Source of the DNA: Bacteroidales bacterium
GTDB taxonomy: Bacteria > Bacteroidota > Bacteroidia > Bacteroidales > PWNQ01
Direction of reading: 5' to 3'
DNA: 36,582 nt
Assembly: GCA_021738505.1 (NCBI GenBank)
Contig: JAIPBW010000031.1
Location: forward strand, 1-36,582
The notes beneath the pieces are model-generated. The model did not search any database and was not told where the DNA came from. It worked only from the letters and a program-made list of their open reading frames with translations. The translations under genes were made by a program, and so were the position numbers. How positions within the stretch are numbered: the first letter of the stretch is position 1; each line of letters begins with the position of its first letter. Shown here piece after piece: positions 7,795 through 14,561 of the stretch.

Positions 7795-8696
7795 TACTCA
7801 AAAAGTGTTTTTGAAACTCCTTTTTCAAAATAGTCGGTTACATCTTTTTTAGCTTCGGTTGCCTTGTCGATGTATGTAACGAAATCGGAGTTTTCAAACT
7901 TCATTTCAGAATCAACAACGGATGTTTCAGATAAATCAACTTTCAAACGTCCATGCCCTACACGTCCATTACCCCCAACTTGCGAACTTTGAGACGCCCA
8001 ACTTTGAAGTATTGAAAGAAAAGCACCTGTTTCAATATCGGTAGTATCCCTTAAGCAAACTTTCCAATAAAAGCGAGTTCCAGAAACCAATGTTTCCATG
8101 TGATACATCATTTGTCCGCCTCTCAATTCGTCAGTTAAGTCCTCTTTTTTAATAAAGTCACGTTTGTTTTCATCCTTCGTATCGTCTTTACGAGTGTTCA
8201 TTTCTACCTGACAATAATCCCAAATTGTTTTAATTTCTTCTGTGCCGTGGAATTTTTCTGGAATTAAATGCAGGGTTTCTTTACATATAGGAATTAGTTT
8301 ACCTATATCAACTTTCCCGGGAACAATTACATTTCCAACTGAGCATCCTAAAACGCTAATTATAGGAATGTCTTTTCGCATTTGCCGCACTTTTTCAATG
8401 TCCAAGTTTTTACCTCCTGTACTTTCAAGTGAACCTCCTGAAAAAAGTAGGTTAAAAGTGTCGGCATCAACTTCAACTTTTACACCATCGTTTTTGGTGA
8501 GGATGTCAATTGCTGCCAAATCCCTTAGTTTACCTCTAATACTGTTACCAGAAATGATTGGAATTTCAACTACATTTCCTTTTGGCTGTACAAATTTTTC
8601 ACGGCGTAGTTGTACAATTGTTCCGTTTTTTTCGCCTCCATTGTGGCTAATTGAACTTAAAGCCGTGCATGTTCCTTCTAATACAAATGTTTTCAT
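7794..8696 (-). CDS. csf2: Csf2-like (Cas7) backbone protein
   Basis: This is the clearest type IV CRISPR homologue here. Csf2 forms the helical Cas7 backbone that coats the guide RNA. The 300-residue protein shows IPIISGNSIRGKLRDLAA (residues 45-62, the RAMP/Cas7 motif), FNLLFSGGSL (81-90), the VLGCSVGNVIVPGKVDIG run (115-132) followed by PICKETL, a VEMNTRKDD box (164-172) where Csf2 has T-R-x-D, MYHMETLVSGTRF (197-209), and a C-terminal glycine-rich GGNGRVGHGRL (241-251). It begins in an ATGA overlap with the upstream Cas11-sized gene. No catalytic aspartate of the type III Csm3 kind can be assigned with confidence. Confidence 0.88.
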   Translation of the reverse strand: MKTFVLEGTCTALSSISHNGGEKNGTIVQLRREKFVQPKGNVVEIPIISGNSIRGKLRDLAAIDILTKNDGVKVEVDADTFNLLFSGGSLESTGGKNLDIEKVRQMRKDIPIISVLGCSVGNVIVPGKVDIGKLIPICKETLHLIPEKFHGTEEIKTIWDYCQVEMNTRKDDTKDENKRDFIKKEDLTDELRGGQMMYHMETLVSGTRFYWKVCLRDTTDIETGAFLSILQSWASQSSQVGGNGRVGHGRLKVDLSETSVVDSEMKFENSDFVTYIDKATEAKKDVTDYFEKGVSKTLFE

Positions 8697-9061
8697 AATT
8701 CTTCGTTTTGAAGTTTAATTAATTCTTTTCTGTCTTGGTTTCTTAATCTTACTAACATGATTAAGTAAGTGGTCTCGCTTCTTAGCCAATTCAATACAGT
8801 ATCATCCTGCCCAGCTTCGACAACCGATAAAATATCTTTGTTGTACTGCGCTTGAATATCAATAGGTATTCTGCGTTGAAAATTGGTTAAGAACACTTTT
8901 AAGCTATCGGTATAGCTTGCTGAACGTAGAGCGTTTTCAAAATGCTCCCAAATTTCACGAGGATATTGACATTTGTAATCCTCTGTAATACTTCGCCAAA
9001 GTCCCCATAAAAGGTTTTCGGCTACTTCTTCTTGTGTAATCTGCTTTTTTTTATTCTGCAT
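8693..9061 (-). CDS. Small helical protein, candidate Cas11-like subunit
   Basis: The 122-residue protein is predicted mostly alpha-helical (WGLWRSITEDY, EIWEHFENALRSA, SETTYLIMLVRLRNQD). It sits between the csf1 side and csf2, where type IV loci encode the small subunit Cas11. Cas11 proteins are short, helical and very divergent, so the size, fold class and position are what support the call; there is no diagnostic motif. Its ATG lies inside the end of the HTH gene (40-bp overlap) and its stop overlaps the csf2 start, so it is tightly coupled. Confidence 0.55.
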   Translation of the reverse strand: MQNKKKQITQEEVAENLLWGLWRSITEDYKCQYPREIWEHFENALRSASYTDSLKVFLTNFQRRIPIDIQAQYNKDILSVVEAGQDDTVLNWLRSETTYLIMLVRLRNQDRKELIKLQNEEL

Positions 9062-9306
9062 GAATTTATTGATTTGTTGAACTTTAAAGCCGTTTTTTCA
9101 GCTCCATGTTCGGTTAAATAATTAATTTGTTTTTTTGTCCAGTTTGGATTTTTAATATAACCTAACTTTATTTTCATCTCATATATGGCCGTTTTTGACT
9201 TGCCTATAAAATTAGCCGCCTCATTAATGTTAAAACATTTGTAATTGACCATTATCCAGGCTACTTGGCTTAATTTCCAATTTCTTGGTATCTTCTCTGG
9301 TAACAT
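9022..9306 (-). CDS. Small helix-turn-helix DNA-binding protein in the csf operon
   Basis: This basic 94-residue protein has two HTH-like segments: FNINEAANFIGKSKTAIYEM (about residues 25-44) and a Myb/SANT-like WTKKQINYLTEHGAEKTALKF (about 56-76). The reading frame overlaps the csf1 3' end by 77 bp if the first ATG is used; an ATG at 9252 reduces the overlap to 23 bp. It also overlaps the Cas11-sized gene by 40 bp. It could regulate the operon or bind DNA for the complex. I know of no HTH gene as a standard part of type IV loci. Confidence 0.6.
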   Translation of the reverse strand: MLPEKIPRNWKLSQVAWIMVNYKCFNINEAANFIGKSKTAIYEMKIKLGYIKNPNWTKKQINYLTEHGAEKTALKFNKSINSCRIKKSRLHKKK

Positions 9307-9967
9307 TATTTATATAATTTTTATCTGTGAATAACATGAATGCCGTAAAGTCAAATATTCCACTTCCACGGTATTCTTTAATAATACTTTCGTGCTCTTG
9401 CCAATTTTTTAAACCAGCTTTCAAAATCCGATTTGATTTATAATCACCATTAATAATTTCAGCTTGTGAAAATTGATATGCAAGTAATTCGGACATGTGA
9501 AAATGAAGCAATCCGAGTAATTCAACATCTGGTTTAACATGTAAGTCGTCAAGCTGCCAAAATCCTGTTCTGTGCTTAAATAGTACGTGTTTTTGTCCTG
9601 TTTCTGTTAAACAAACCATTTCAGCACCTTCAATAATTAATTGAAGAATTAAACGCTTATCGGCTTTTGTGACGCAATGCCATTCACCATCTTTGACAAT
9701 GTGTGAATAGGTGCGAAATCTTTGAGGTTTATCCCTTCCTGTTTTTTTCTGAATAATTTCAGATGCTTCATCAAAGCAGAATAGTGCTTCGTTTGAAATT
9801 ATAGTGCCAGGGAAAAGAAAGTCATGGTCGTTAAAGGTGTCTCTTACCCATTTATCAAATAGTAATCCGGTACCTTCTTTGCCTGTTATTCGGCAAGTAC
9901 CTTTTTCAGAGCCATAAATCTTATTAGTTGCTCCAATTTCATAAATCTGTTCACATGTATGCTTCAT
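9230..9967 (-). CDS. csf1: Csf1-like (Cas8-type) large subunit
   Basis: This protein resembles Csf1, the large subunit of type IV effectors. From the ATG at 9967 it has 245 residues, close to the family size. Landmarks are a GTCRITGKEG turn (residues 23-32), FDKWVRDTFNDHDFLFPG (37-54), ALFCFDEASE (61-70), KPQRFRTYSHIVKDGEW (80-96), ETGQKHVLF and a late AEIINGDYKSNRIL segment. These match the Csf1 plan of zinc-finger-like half, then R-x-x-Y-S-H, then helical end. The usual paired cysteines are reduced to C25 and C64, so the zinc finger looks degenerate. A longer frame starts at a TTG at 9988, which I reject in favour of the ATG, preceded by ACTTATAAT. Confidence 0.8.
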   Translation of the reverse strand: MKHTCEQIYEIGATNKIYGSEKGTCRITGKEGTGLLFDKWVRDTFNDHDFLFPGTIISNEALFCFDEASEIIQKKTGRDKPQRFRTYSHIVKDGEWHCVTKADKRLILQLIIEGAEMVCLTETGQKHVLFKHRTGFWQLDDLHVKPDVELLGLLHFHMSELLAYQFSQAEIINGDYKSNRILKAGLKNWQEHESIIKEYRGSGIFDFTAFMLFTDKNYINNVTREDTKKLEIKPSSLDNGQLQMF

Positions 9968-10125
9968 ATTATAAGTTTTAAAATCCAACGCTCAAAAGGC
10001 ACATTTGAAAATCGCACAATCCAACGCCTGACCAAAATTTGCAAAAGAGCCTTTTCCCTTTGCGACCCGCATTTTGTCCAACGCTAAAAACAACCAGATG
10101 GCTAACAGCAATAAGAACCAATACA
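9968..10125 (-). other. csf operon leader with CCAACGC repeats
   Basis: This non-coding stretch precedes csf1. It carries three copies of CCAACGC on the plus strand (9985-9991, 10021-10027, 10078-10084; spacings 36 and 57 bp). Its sequence around GCGTTGGACAAAATGCGGG resembles GCGTTGGCAAATGCCGGG after csf3. I see no TAnnTTTG promoter, so the operon may depend on upstream transcription. On the minus strand the motif reads GCGTTGG, similar to an integron core half-site. Confidence 0.5.
10093..10107. repeat. 15-bp direct repeat, upstream cassette boundary
   Basis: The sequence is identical to 6476-6490 and marks the start of the cassette, 18 bp downstream of the stop of the 10126-10359 gene. No partner GGCTAAC box is found upstream on the minus strand, so this copy looks like a simple target junction rather than a full attC. 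Confidence 0.8.
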
Positions 10126-10359
10126 TTATTCTGCCCTGTATCCGTAAAACTCACCATTTTCAGTGTATACATTTTCTCCTATCTTCACATCTGATGCGGG
10201 TACGTTGTGATACATTAAAACGGGTAATCCAGTTGCTTTATCTCTAGCAATTTGTTTATCAATTTTTACATTATAGTTCAATTCTAAATTTTCATCTTTC
10301 ACTCTTTTTACTGTGAAAACTATTTCGTTAATCTGATTTGTTCCTGTCGTAAATTTCAT
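10126..10359 (-). CDS. Hypothetical small protein
   Basis: This 77-residue protein has no motif I recognise. It is charged and predicted beta-rich, with no membrane segment. It is an early gene directly upstream of the csf cassette. A TACATTTG sequence (10443-10450, minus strand) lies about 85 bp upstream and may be a promoter -7 element, though no good -33 box is visible. Confidence 0.5.
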   Translation of the reverse strand: MKFTTGTNQINEIVFTVKRVKDENLELNYNVKIDKQIARDKATGLPVLMYHNVPASDVKIGENVYTENGEFYGYRAE

Positions 10360-10441
10360 ATTGCTTACAGGTTTTTAATGAGGCTTGTTTTGTCCTGTAC
10401 CTCAAATTGATTGAATTATTTGTGTTTCGATGTTGTAATTT

Positions 10442-10544
10442 ACAAATGTATGTTATTTTACAATTACTTTTGCATGAAAATTTATTATAAATTGTTTTTA
10501 GCCGTTCATGCCCGGCCTGTAGCTTATTTTTAAATTATTTAGAA
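10442..10544 (-). repeat. Degenerate duplicated regulatory region, copy A
   Basis: About 100 bp here resemble 10812-10923. Both copies start with ACAAAYGTA on the plus strand and end with AGCTTATTTTT...ATTTAGAA; the last block (10521-10544) matches 22 of 24 bases. It lies upstream of the 10126-10359 gene and overlaps the end of the next small gene. Confidence 0.6.
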
Positions 10545-10784
10545 CATATAAAAACTGTATCTATTTTCGTATATGTAAACAAAAAAGTGTTCGTTGGAGA
10601 AATGAATTATGCCGAAATCGCTGGATTCAACGATTATTAAGGGGTTTATTTCAATCTCTATACTAGTATAAGAATTTGTTTCAATAAGCTCTATCCGCGA
10701 ATTGTTAATCTTTGCTTGCAGGTTTGTTTTTTCGTTTATTATTTCAGCAAGCTCTTGCCGTGTAAATACTGCTAGATAATTCAT
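10539..10784 (-). CDS. Hypothetical small early protein
   Basis: This unrecognised 81-residue protein may be the first gene of the early unit. It begins MNYLAVFTRQELAEIINEK, possibly a short helix pair. I chose the ATG at 10784 because it follows AAAAAACAAATAATT, the leader used by other genes here; the longer frame to 10847 would run through the promoter. It is framed by the two copies of a duplicated regulatory region. Confidence 0.5.
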   Translation of the reverse strand: MNYLAVFTRQELAEIINEKTNLQAKINNSRIELIETNSYTSIEIEINPLIIVESSDFGIIHFSNEHFFVYIYENRYSFYMF

Positions 10785-10811
10785 AATTATTTGTTTTTTA
10801 ATGTTTGTTCT

Positions 10812-10923
10812 ACAAACGTACTGCATGCGAATGAAATATGCAAGCAAATTTGCAAGAAATTTAATTTAAATTACTTTTGGCAGTAAACGTCTATCCTGGA
10901 GCTTATTTTTACACTATTTAGAA
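10812..10923 (-). repeat. Degenerate duplicated regulatory region, copy B
   Basis: This is the partner of 10442-10544, about 370 bp away. It contains the best early promoter and lies upstream of the 10539-10784 gene. Confidence 0.6.
10813..10847 (-). promoter_or_regulatory. Early promoter, Bacteroidota type
   Basis: On the minus strand TACGTTTG (10820-10813) matches the -7 consensus TAnnTTTG, and a TTG lies about 20 bp upstream (near 10847), matching the -33 box position. It would transcribe the 10539-10784 gene and probably the whole early unit, including the csf cassette. Confidence 0.6.
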
Positions 10924-11188
10924 AAGGGTCATATTTCAATTGTAAGACAATTAAAGCCTTACATTATAGTTGTATCCTTTTAGCACTTTGAATTGACTCA
11001 GAGCTTAAAAAACGGCATCTATGAAAGTTTTTATTTGTTTTTATCGGATTGCAAAAAAGATTTCAGGACAAAAAAAACCCCGGCAAATGATTCACCGGGG
11101 CCCAAACATCCAAACAAGCCGTGTAAGCAATAGGTGACAAATATAAGCACTAAACGGGGTGTTTACAAATCTGATATAAAAAAATACT
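10924..11188. other. Late/early boundary, non-coding
   Basis: About 265 bp lie between the last late gene and the early promoter. The stretch contains the late terminator (11070-11100). The rest is AT-rich; I see no gene in it that I would support. Confidence 0.5.
11070..11100 (-). terminator. Intrinsic terminator of the late unit
   Basis: A perfect 6-bp CCCCGG/CCGGGG stem with an 11-base loop is followed on the minus strand by eight consecutive T. It lies about 90 bp after the last fibre gene and ends leftward late transcription. Confidence 0.9.
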
Positions 11189-11989
11189 TTATGTTCTCCA
11201 TATAACCAAGTTAGAGAGGTCTGTGGCAAACTGTATGTTGAAATAATATCGTGTATCGCCGGTGTCGTAAAGATTGATAGATATGTTTCCGCTTTTGTCA
11301 ATCGACACAAGTTTACCGTATTCGGGTGTGACGAACCTTACGTAAGATGCGGGTCTGTACCCTGTCGGCAATTGTGCTACAATTGCACCGGTGGCACTTC
11401 CTGGACTCACATATCCCTCAAGATGCACAATTCCATTAAATAGTTTTGTGTATAAGGCCTGTACATGGGATGAATTTGCGTATGAGTCCCACCCATTTGC
11501 ATAAGAAAGGCTATACCAGTCAGGGACAGAAGCCTGGACTAAATTTGAAGGCAAAAAATCATTGATAAGGTCAGTCATGCGAGGTTCACTGCCTAAATCC
11601 ATGTATGTACCTATAGGTGCTAGCCATGCTTGAACTTTGCCTCTTCTTTTCGCAAACACGCTATTGGTTGAGCCATCATAAAATTGCATTGCTCCGTCCG
11701 GATCGTCCGTCTCTTCTACACACCATGTGTATCGGTAGTTCGTTGTTTTGCTTACATTATGGCTGTCGACGAGCAATACCTCACCGTTTAAAACAATTGC
11801 ACCTGAGTTAATTGTGAAATTGGTTCCATTATCGGTATAGTCGCACCCATACAGAATGAATCCGGGATCGCTATAATTTAAAGCTTTTACAATTGATTCA
11901 AATGATGCCAGGTTCGCATCTTGCATAAATTTGAATATCTCTTGTACCGCTGGTAGTCCACCTGTGAAGTTTGTTCTTAATTTGTCCAT
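11189..11989 (-). CDS. Putative tail fibre / receptor-binding protein
   Basis: This is the last late gene, 266 residues, starting MDKLRTNFTGGLPAVQEIFKFMQDA, a segment I associate with the N-terminal attachment part of Bacteroidota phage tip proteins. A central region (about residues 45-130) has a beta-rich ILNGEVL-type domain. The C-terminal 90 residues (LFNGIVHLEGYVSPGSATG, then LPTGYRPASYVRF) resemble the LP-x-G-Y-R-P tip motif of adsorption proteins. Receptor binding is inferred from this motif and the position at the end of the tail module. Confidence 0.65.
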   Translation of the reverse strand: MDKLRTNFTGGLPAVQEIFKFMQDANLASFESIVKALNYSDPGFILYGCDYTDNGTNFTINSGAIVLNGEVLLVDSHNVSKTTNYRYTWCVEETDDPDGAMQFYDGSTNSVFAKRRGKVQAWLAPIGTYMDLGSEPRMTDLINDFLPSNLVQASVPDWYSLSYANGWDSYANSSHVQALYTKLFNGIVHLEGYVSPGSATGAIVAQLPTGYRPASYVRFVTPEYGKLVSIDKSGNISINLYDTGDTRYYFNIQFATDLSNLVIWRT

Positions 11990-11991
11990 TG

Positions 11992-12591
11992 TTAGCTGTT
12001 TATAAGATTATACTTTTTTCCTGCCGCAATATATGGCTCTAGTGTTTTCATTACTCTTAATTCAAATTCTGAATTTATCAAAATTGAGCTCGGAAAGACA
12101 ATTGTGAAGTCATGTGTTTGTATAAAGTCATTTTCCGTAAGATAATAAGATTTCCCGATATCCGTCCAGACTGTAGGGTTGTTGTCAGGCTGTTTGTTCG
12201 TGTTTGTGCTATTGGCGAGATAATTATTGCCTTTGTAGTTAACAATATCGCCATTGGAGTAGGTTGTGCTTGTATTCCACAGCCTAGAAATATAAAATCC
12301 CCTGTTCTCGTCCTTTCTGAAAAGATATAATTGTTCCGGTAACGTGTTTGTTTGTATGTAAATCCGGCGCATATTGTTGTCGTAAAGATCATTTAATAGG
12401 TGACATAAATAAATTGTCTGCCCGGTTATATCTAGCAGGTAATCGACCTCATCAACATAATTTTTGAATCGGCCATTTATGTTCGTTAAGTGTTTAAGCA
12501 TTGACAGAATCCAATTCACGCGGTTTGTTTGTCGTAATGACCACGGAATTCTCCTGGTGATGATGCTTATGAGTGAAAACTTCAAATTCAT
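11992..12591 (-). CDS. Baseplate/tail protein with carbohydrate-binding-like module
   Basis: The 199-residue protein starts in an ATGA overlap with the baseplate J-like gene, the usual place for a gpI-like tail tip protein. The middle (about residues 103-147) has the W-x-x-x-x-x-Y-x-x-G-D-x-V-x-Y-x-G-x-x-Y pattern ending in PTVWTDIGK, like the small chitin-binding CBM5/12 fold. The C-terminus is unrecognised. It probably links the baseplate to the fibre and may contact surface glycans. Confidence 0.6.
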   Translation of the reverse strand: MNLKFSLISIITRRIPWSLRQTNRVNWILSMLKHLTNINGRFKNYVDEVDYLLDITGQTIYLCHLLNDLYDNNMRRIYIQTNTLPEQLYLFRKDENRGFYISRLWNTSTTYSNGDIVNYKGNNYLANSTNTNKQPDNNPTVWTDIGKSYYLTENDFIQTHDFTIVFPSSILINSEFELRVMKTLEPYIAAGKKYNLINS

Positions 12592-13403
12592 GGTATCAAA
12601 TAATTAATGTTTCCCGCATCAATCGTATAATAGCCAGCCATAGAAATGACCTCTCTATCTATAAGGGTATAGTTAAGATTGCCGTATTTGTGCTCTAGCA
12701 TATCTATTGTTACATCAATTACGCCCTCAACGCCTTGGATTTTGTCAATAAAAGCATTTCTGTTGAATTTCGCATCAAACGGGATGTTGGTAACAAATTC
12801 ATCGATAGCAGCCTCCACCGGCTTTGTTGACGGTTCAGTTATTTTTGCTCCTGAATCGTCTATAACTGTGGGGTCTCTGTATATGTTAATTTGATAACGA
12901 ATGAAATCCGCATCCTCAGAGATAATTGCGAAATGGGTTCCCGGATACAATATTTCTTCCAGATATGCCTTTAGGCCGTCTTTTTCAGATGTGGTAAGCT
13001 TTGTTGGCCCGGATTTCGCCGCTTTTATATGAACTGTTTTACCATTTAGCGACACACTACAATGGGCCAATAGCGTATCTATTGGGTTAACATATATATA
13101 GGCGCCGTCAACGTAGGACAAAGAGTTACCGTGCTGGTAAGACAAAGCCATTTCCTGAATCCACCTGATGCCGTAAAGTTTAGGCTTGTTTACCAACTGA
13201 TTTACATCTGTTTTATGCTTCTGAAAGACCTGCTCAAGCACGTAAGAGGCAAATGTGAATATTTTTGTCCATATTCTCCATTCAGCGACCTCATTACCTG
13301 CGTTAACATCTGCTTCTAGGTCTGCTAGCGTGTCCGGTGGAGTGCCAAATTCAGTTTCTAGTTTTTCAGAAATTGCTTTATAAATATCTGATTGTTGTAC
13401 CAT
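12588..13403 (-). CDS. Baseplate J-like protein
   Basis: The 271-residue protein resembles baseplate wedge J proteins of contractile-tailed phages: an N-terminal TPPDTLADLEADVNAGNEVAE-type helical segment, WRIWTKIFTFASYVLEQVF, then the YIYVNPIDTLL and KAAKSGP beta region and a late cluster PFDAKFNRNAFIDKIQGVEGVIDVTI typical of the C-terminal J domain. It is somewhat shorter than most J proteins. Neighbours are the gpI-like gene downstream and small fibre genes upstream. Confidence 0.75.
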   Translation of the reverse strand: MVQQSDIYKAISEKLETEFGTPPDTLADLEADVNAGNEVAEWRIWTKIFTFASYVLEQVFQKHKTDVNQLVNKPKLYGIRWIQEMALSYQHGNSLSYVDGAYIYVNPIDTLLAHCSVSLNGKTVHIKAAKSGPTKLTTSEKDGLKAYLEEILYPGTHFAIISEDADFIRYQINIYRDPTVIDDSGAKITEPSTKPVEAAIDEFVTNIPFDAKFNRNAFIDKIQGVEGVIDVTIDMLEHKYGNLNYTLIDREVISMAGYYTIDAGNINYLIP

Positions 13404-13419
13404 ACAGGTATTATTTTAA

Positions 13420-13671
13420 TTAGTAATGTATTATTACGCTAATGACGGAATCATCAAAGCCGTTTAGCGCCTCAATAGTGAGGTCACTGGGAGTCCTTTC
13501 TGTAATTACTATATCGTCAGCCTCTCCGCTCTCAACGCCAAACGAGGAAATGTTAACAGCATATTCGGCATCCGGCATTGGTTGAGGAAATTCAACAAAT
13601 ATTGAGTTTGTGTTTTGCGCTCTTGCCGCAACTAGTTGGATACCGTCTATTTGTTTGATATCTGGTCTCAT
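13420..13671 (-). CDS. Small tail fibre-like protein
   Basis: The 83-residue protein begins PDIKQIDGIQ, closely similar to PKIKQISGLQ at the start of the next gene upstream, which suggests a shared attachment peptide. The remainder is a compact beta domain (FVEFPQPMPDAEYAVNIS) like those at fibre tips. It may be a separate tip subunit or a relic of fibre shuffling. Confidence 0.55.
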   Translation of the reverse strand: MRPDIKQIDGIQLVAARAQNTNSIFVEFPQPMPDAEYAVNISSFGVESGEADDIVITERTPSDLTIEALNGFDDSVISVIIHY

Positions 13672-13674
13672 ATA

Positions 13675-14556
13675 TTATACATTTGCATGTTTATAGATCA
13701 CCACAATATCGTCACTGGTCTCTATTGCGTAACCTGGATTTATTGAAATCGCACTGTTTCCGGCAGTATACGTGGGTAAAGCATAAATACCGTTTATAAA
13801 GACTTGCACGTCAAACCCGGATTTAACGGCATTTGAGAGTGTAAGGTTCAAAGCAGTTCCGGCATCAGACGTTTTATTTGTAAAAGTCTCTCGTGCTTCA
13901 GTGAATTTATCTTCTTTGCTGTCAGCCGTTGCCTGCGCAGCATTGGCATCGGATTGAGCATTATTCGCCGTTGTTTGAGCGCTATCTGCTGATGTTTGCG
14001 CACTTGCCGCATCTGATATAGCTTGTGTGGCGTCAGCTTGTGCACTGTCCGCTACACTTTTGACCTCATCCAAGTCAATTGGATTATTGACGCTAATACG
14101 GTCTACTTTCCCTTTGTCAGCATCTTCATAGGCGTTTGTGTTTGCATTGCTTTCATAAGCAGATTTAACAGCGGACGCCGTCATCGCATTGTCAAAAATA
14201 TCCTCATCGGCAATTTTTTCAATCGTTGAATTACTGTAAGTCCCGTCCGTTGTAGAAATCACCAAATACAAGGCCCACTTTCCATCTCCATCGTCCTGTA
14301 CGTGGACTCTTTCGTTTGCAATTAGATCTGTGAGGTTTTGAAAGTCCGTTAATGTAGCTACGGTTCGCGCAGTATTCGCACCGGCAATGAGGCTGTTAAT
14401 TTCTGATGTCGATAACACGTCTAGGTTGGAGCGTGCAGAAGATTTGCTCGGCAAATCATTGAGGTTGTTAGCTTTTTTCACAACAACTGAATCCAATGCT
14501 TTCGCATCTAAAGCGGCTTGCAGGCCACTAATTTGTTTAATTTTTGGTTGTCCCAT
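13675..14556 (-). CDS. Tail fibre protein with coiled-coil repeats
   Basis: The 293-residue fibre begins with the PKIKQISGLQ peptide. It has a globular middle (about residues 70-130) and then a heptad-like alanine/serine/glutamine repeat region (VADSAQADATQAIS, repeated SAQTTA-type units, about 168-210), a trimeric coiled coil of the phage tail fibre type. A C-terminal beta domain (DVQVFINGIYALPTY) is the likely tip. No chaperone domain is seen. Confidence 0.7.
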   Translation of the reverse strand: MGQPKIKQISGLQAALDAKALDSVVVKKANNLNDLPSKSSARSNLDVLSTSEINSLIAGANTARTVATLTDFQNLTDLIANERVHVQDDGDGKWALYLVISTTDGTYSNSTIEKIADEDIFDNAMTASAVKSAYESNANTNAYEDADKGKVDRISVNNPIDLDEVKSVADSAQADATQAISDAASAQTSADSAQTTANNAQSDANAAQATADSKEDKFTEARETFTNKTSDAGTALNLTLSNAVKSGFDVQVFINGIYALPTYTAGNSAISINPGYAIETSDDIVVIYKHANV

Positions 14557-14561
14557 TTTTT

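Larger units (their letters stand above)
6476..10107 (-). mobile_element. Accessory gene cassette carrying a type IV CRISPR-like operon
   Basis: The six csf-type genes lie between two exact 15-bp direct repeats (6476-6490 and 10093-10107, ACCAGATGGCTAACA on the plus strand). Read in the direction of transcription, the cassette begins at GTTAGCCATCTGGT, contains the genes, and ends in a 96-bp palindrome bounded by GGCTAAC and GTTAGCC, followed again by ATCTGGT. This is the layout of an integron-type gene cassette (G|TT crossover, genes, attC, G|TT), though no integron integrase is present. The genes are visibly more AT-rich than the flanks. Integron-type mobility is inference; homologous exchange between repeats could give the same result. 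Confidence 0.6.

Noticed and set aside
9985..10084. CCAACGC copies before csf1 as a mini CRISPR array
   Set aside because: The repeat is only 7-8 bases, spacings differ (36 and 57 bp) and the copies show no longer repeat core; CRISPR repeats are 24 bases or more with even spacing.
11092..11310. 72-codon minus-strand frame at the end of the last fibre gene
   Set aside because: It overlaps the fibre gene in another frame and runs into the late terminator hairpin; no conserved-looking sequence.
11189..14556. Diversity-generating retroelement acting on the fibre genes
   Set aside because: No reverse transcriptase and no pair of template/variable repeats are visible near the fibres.
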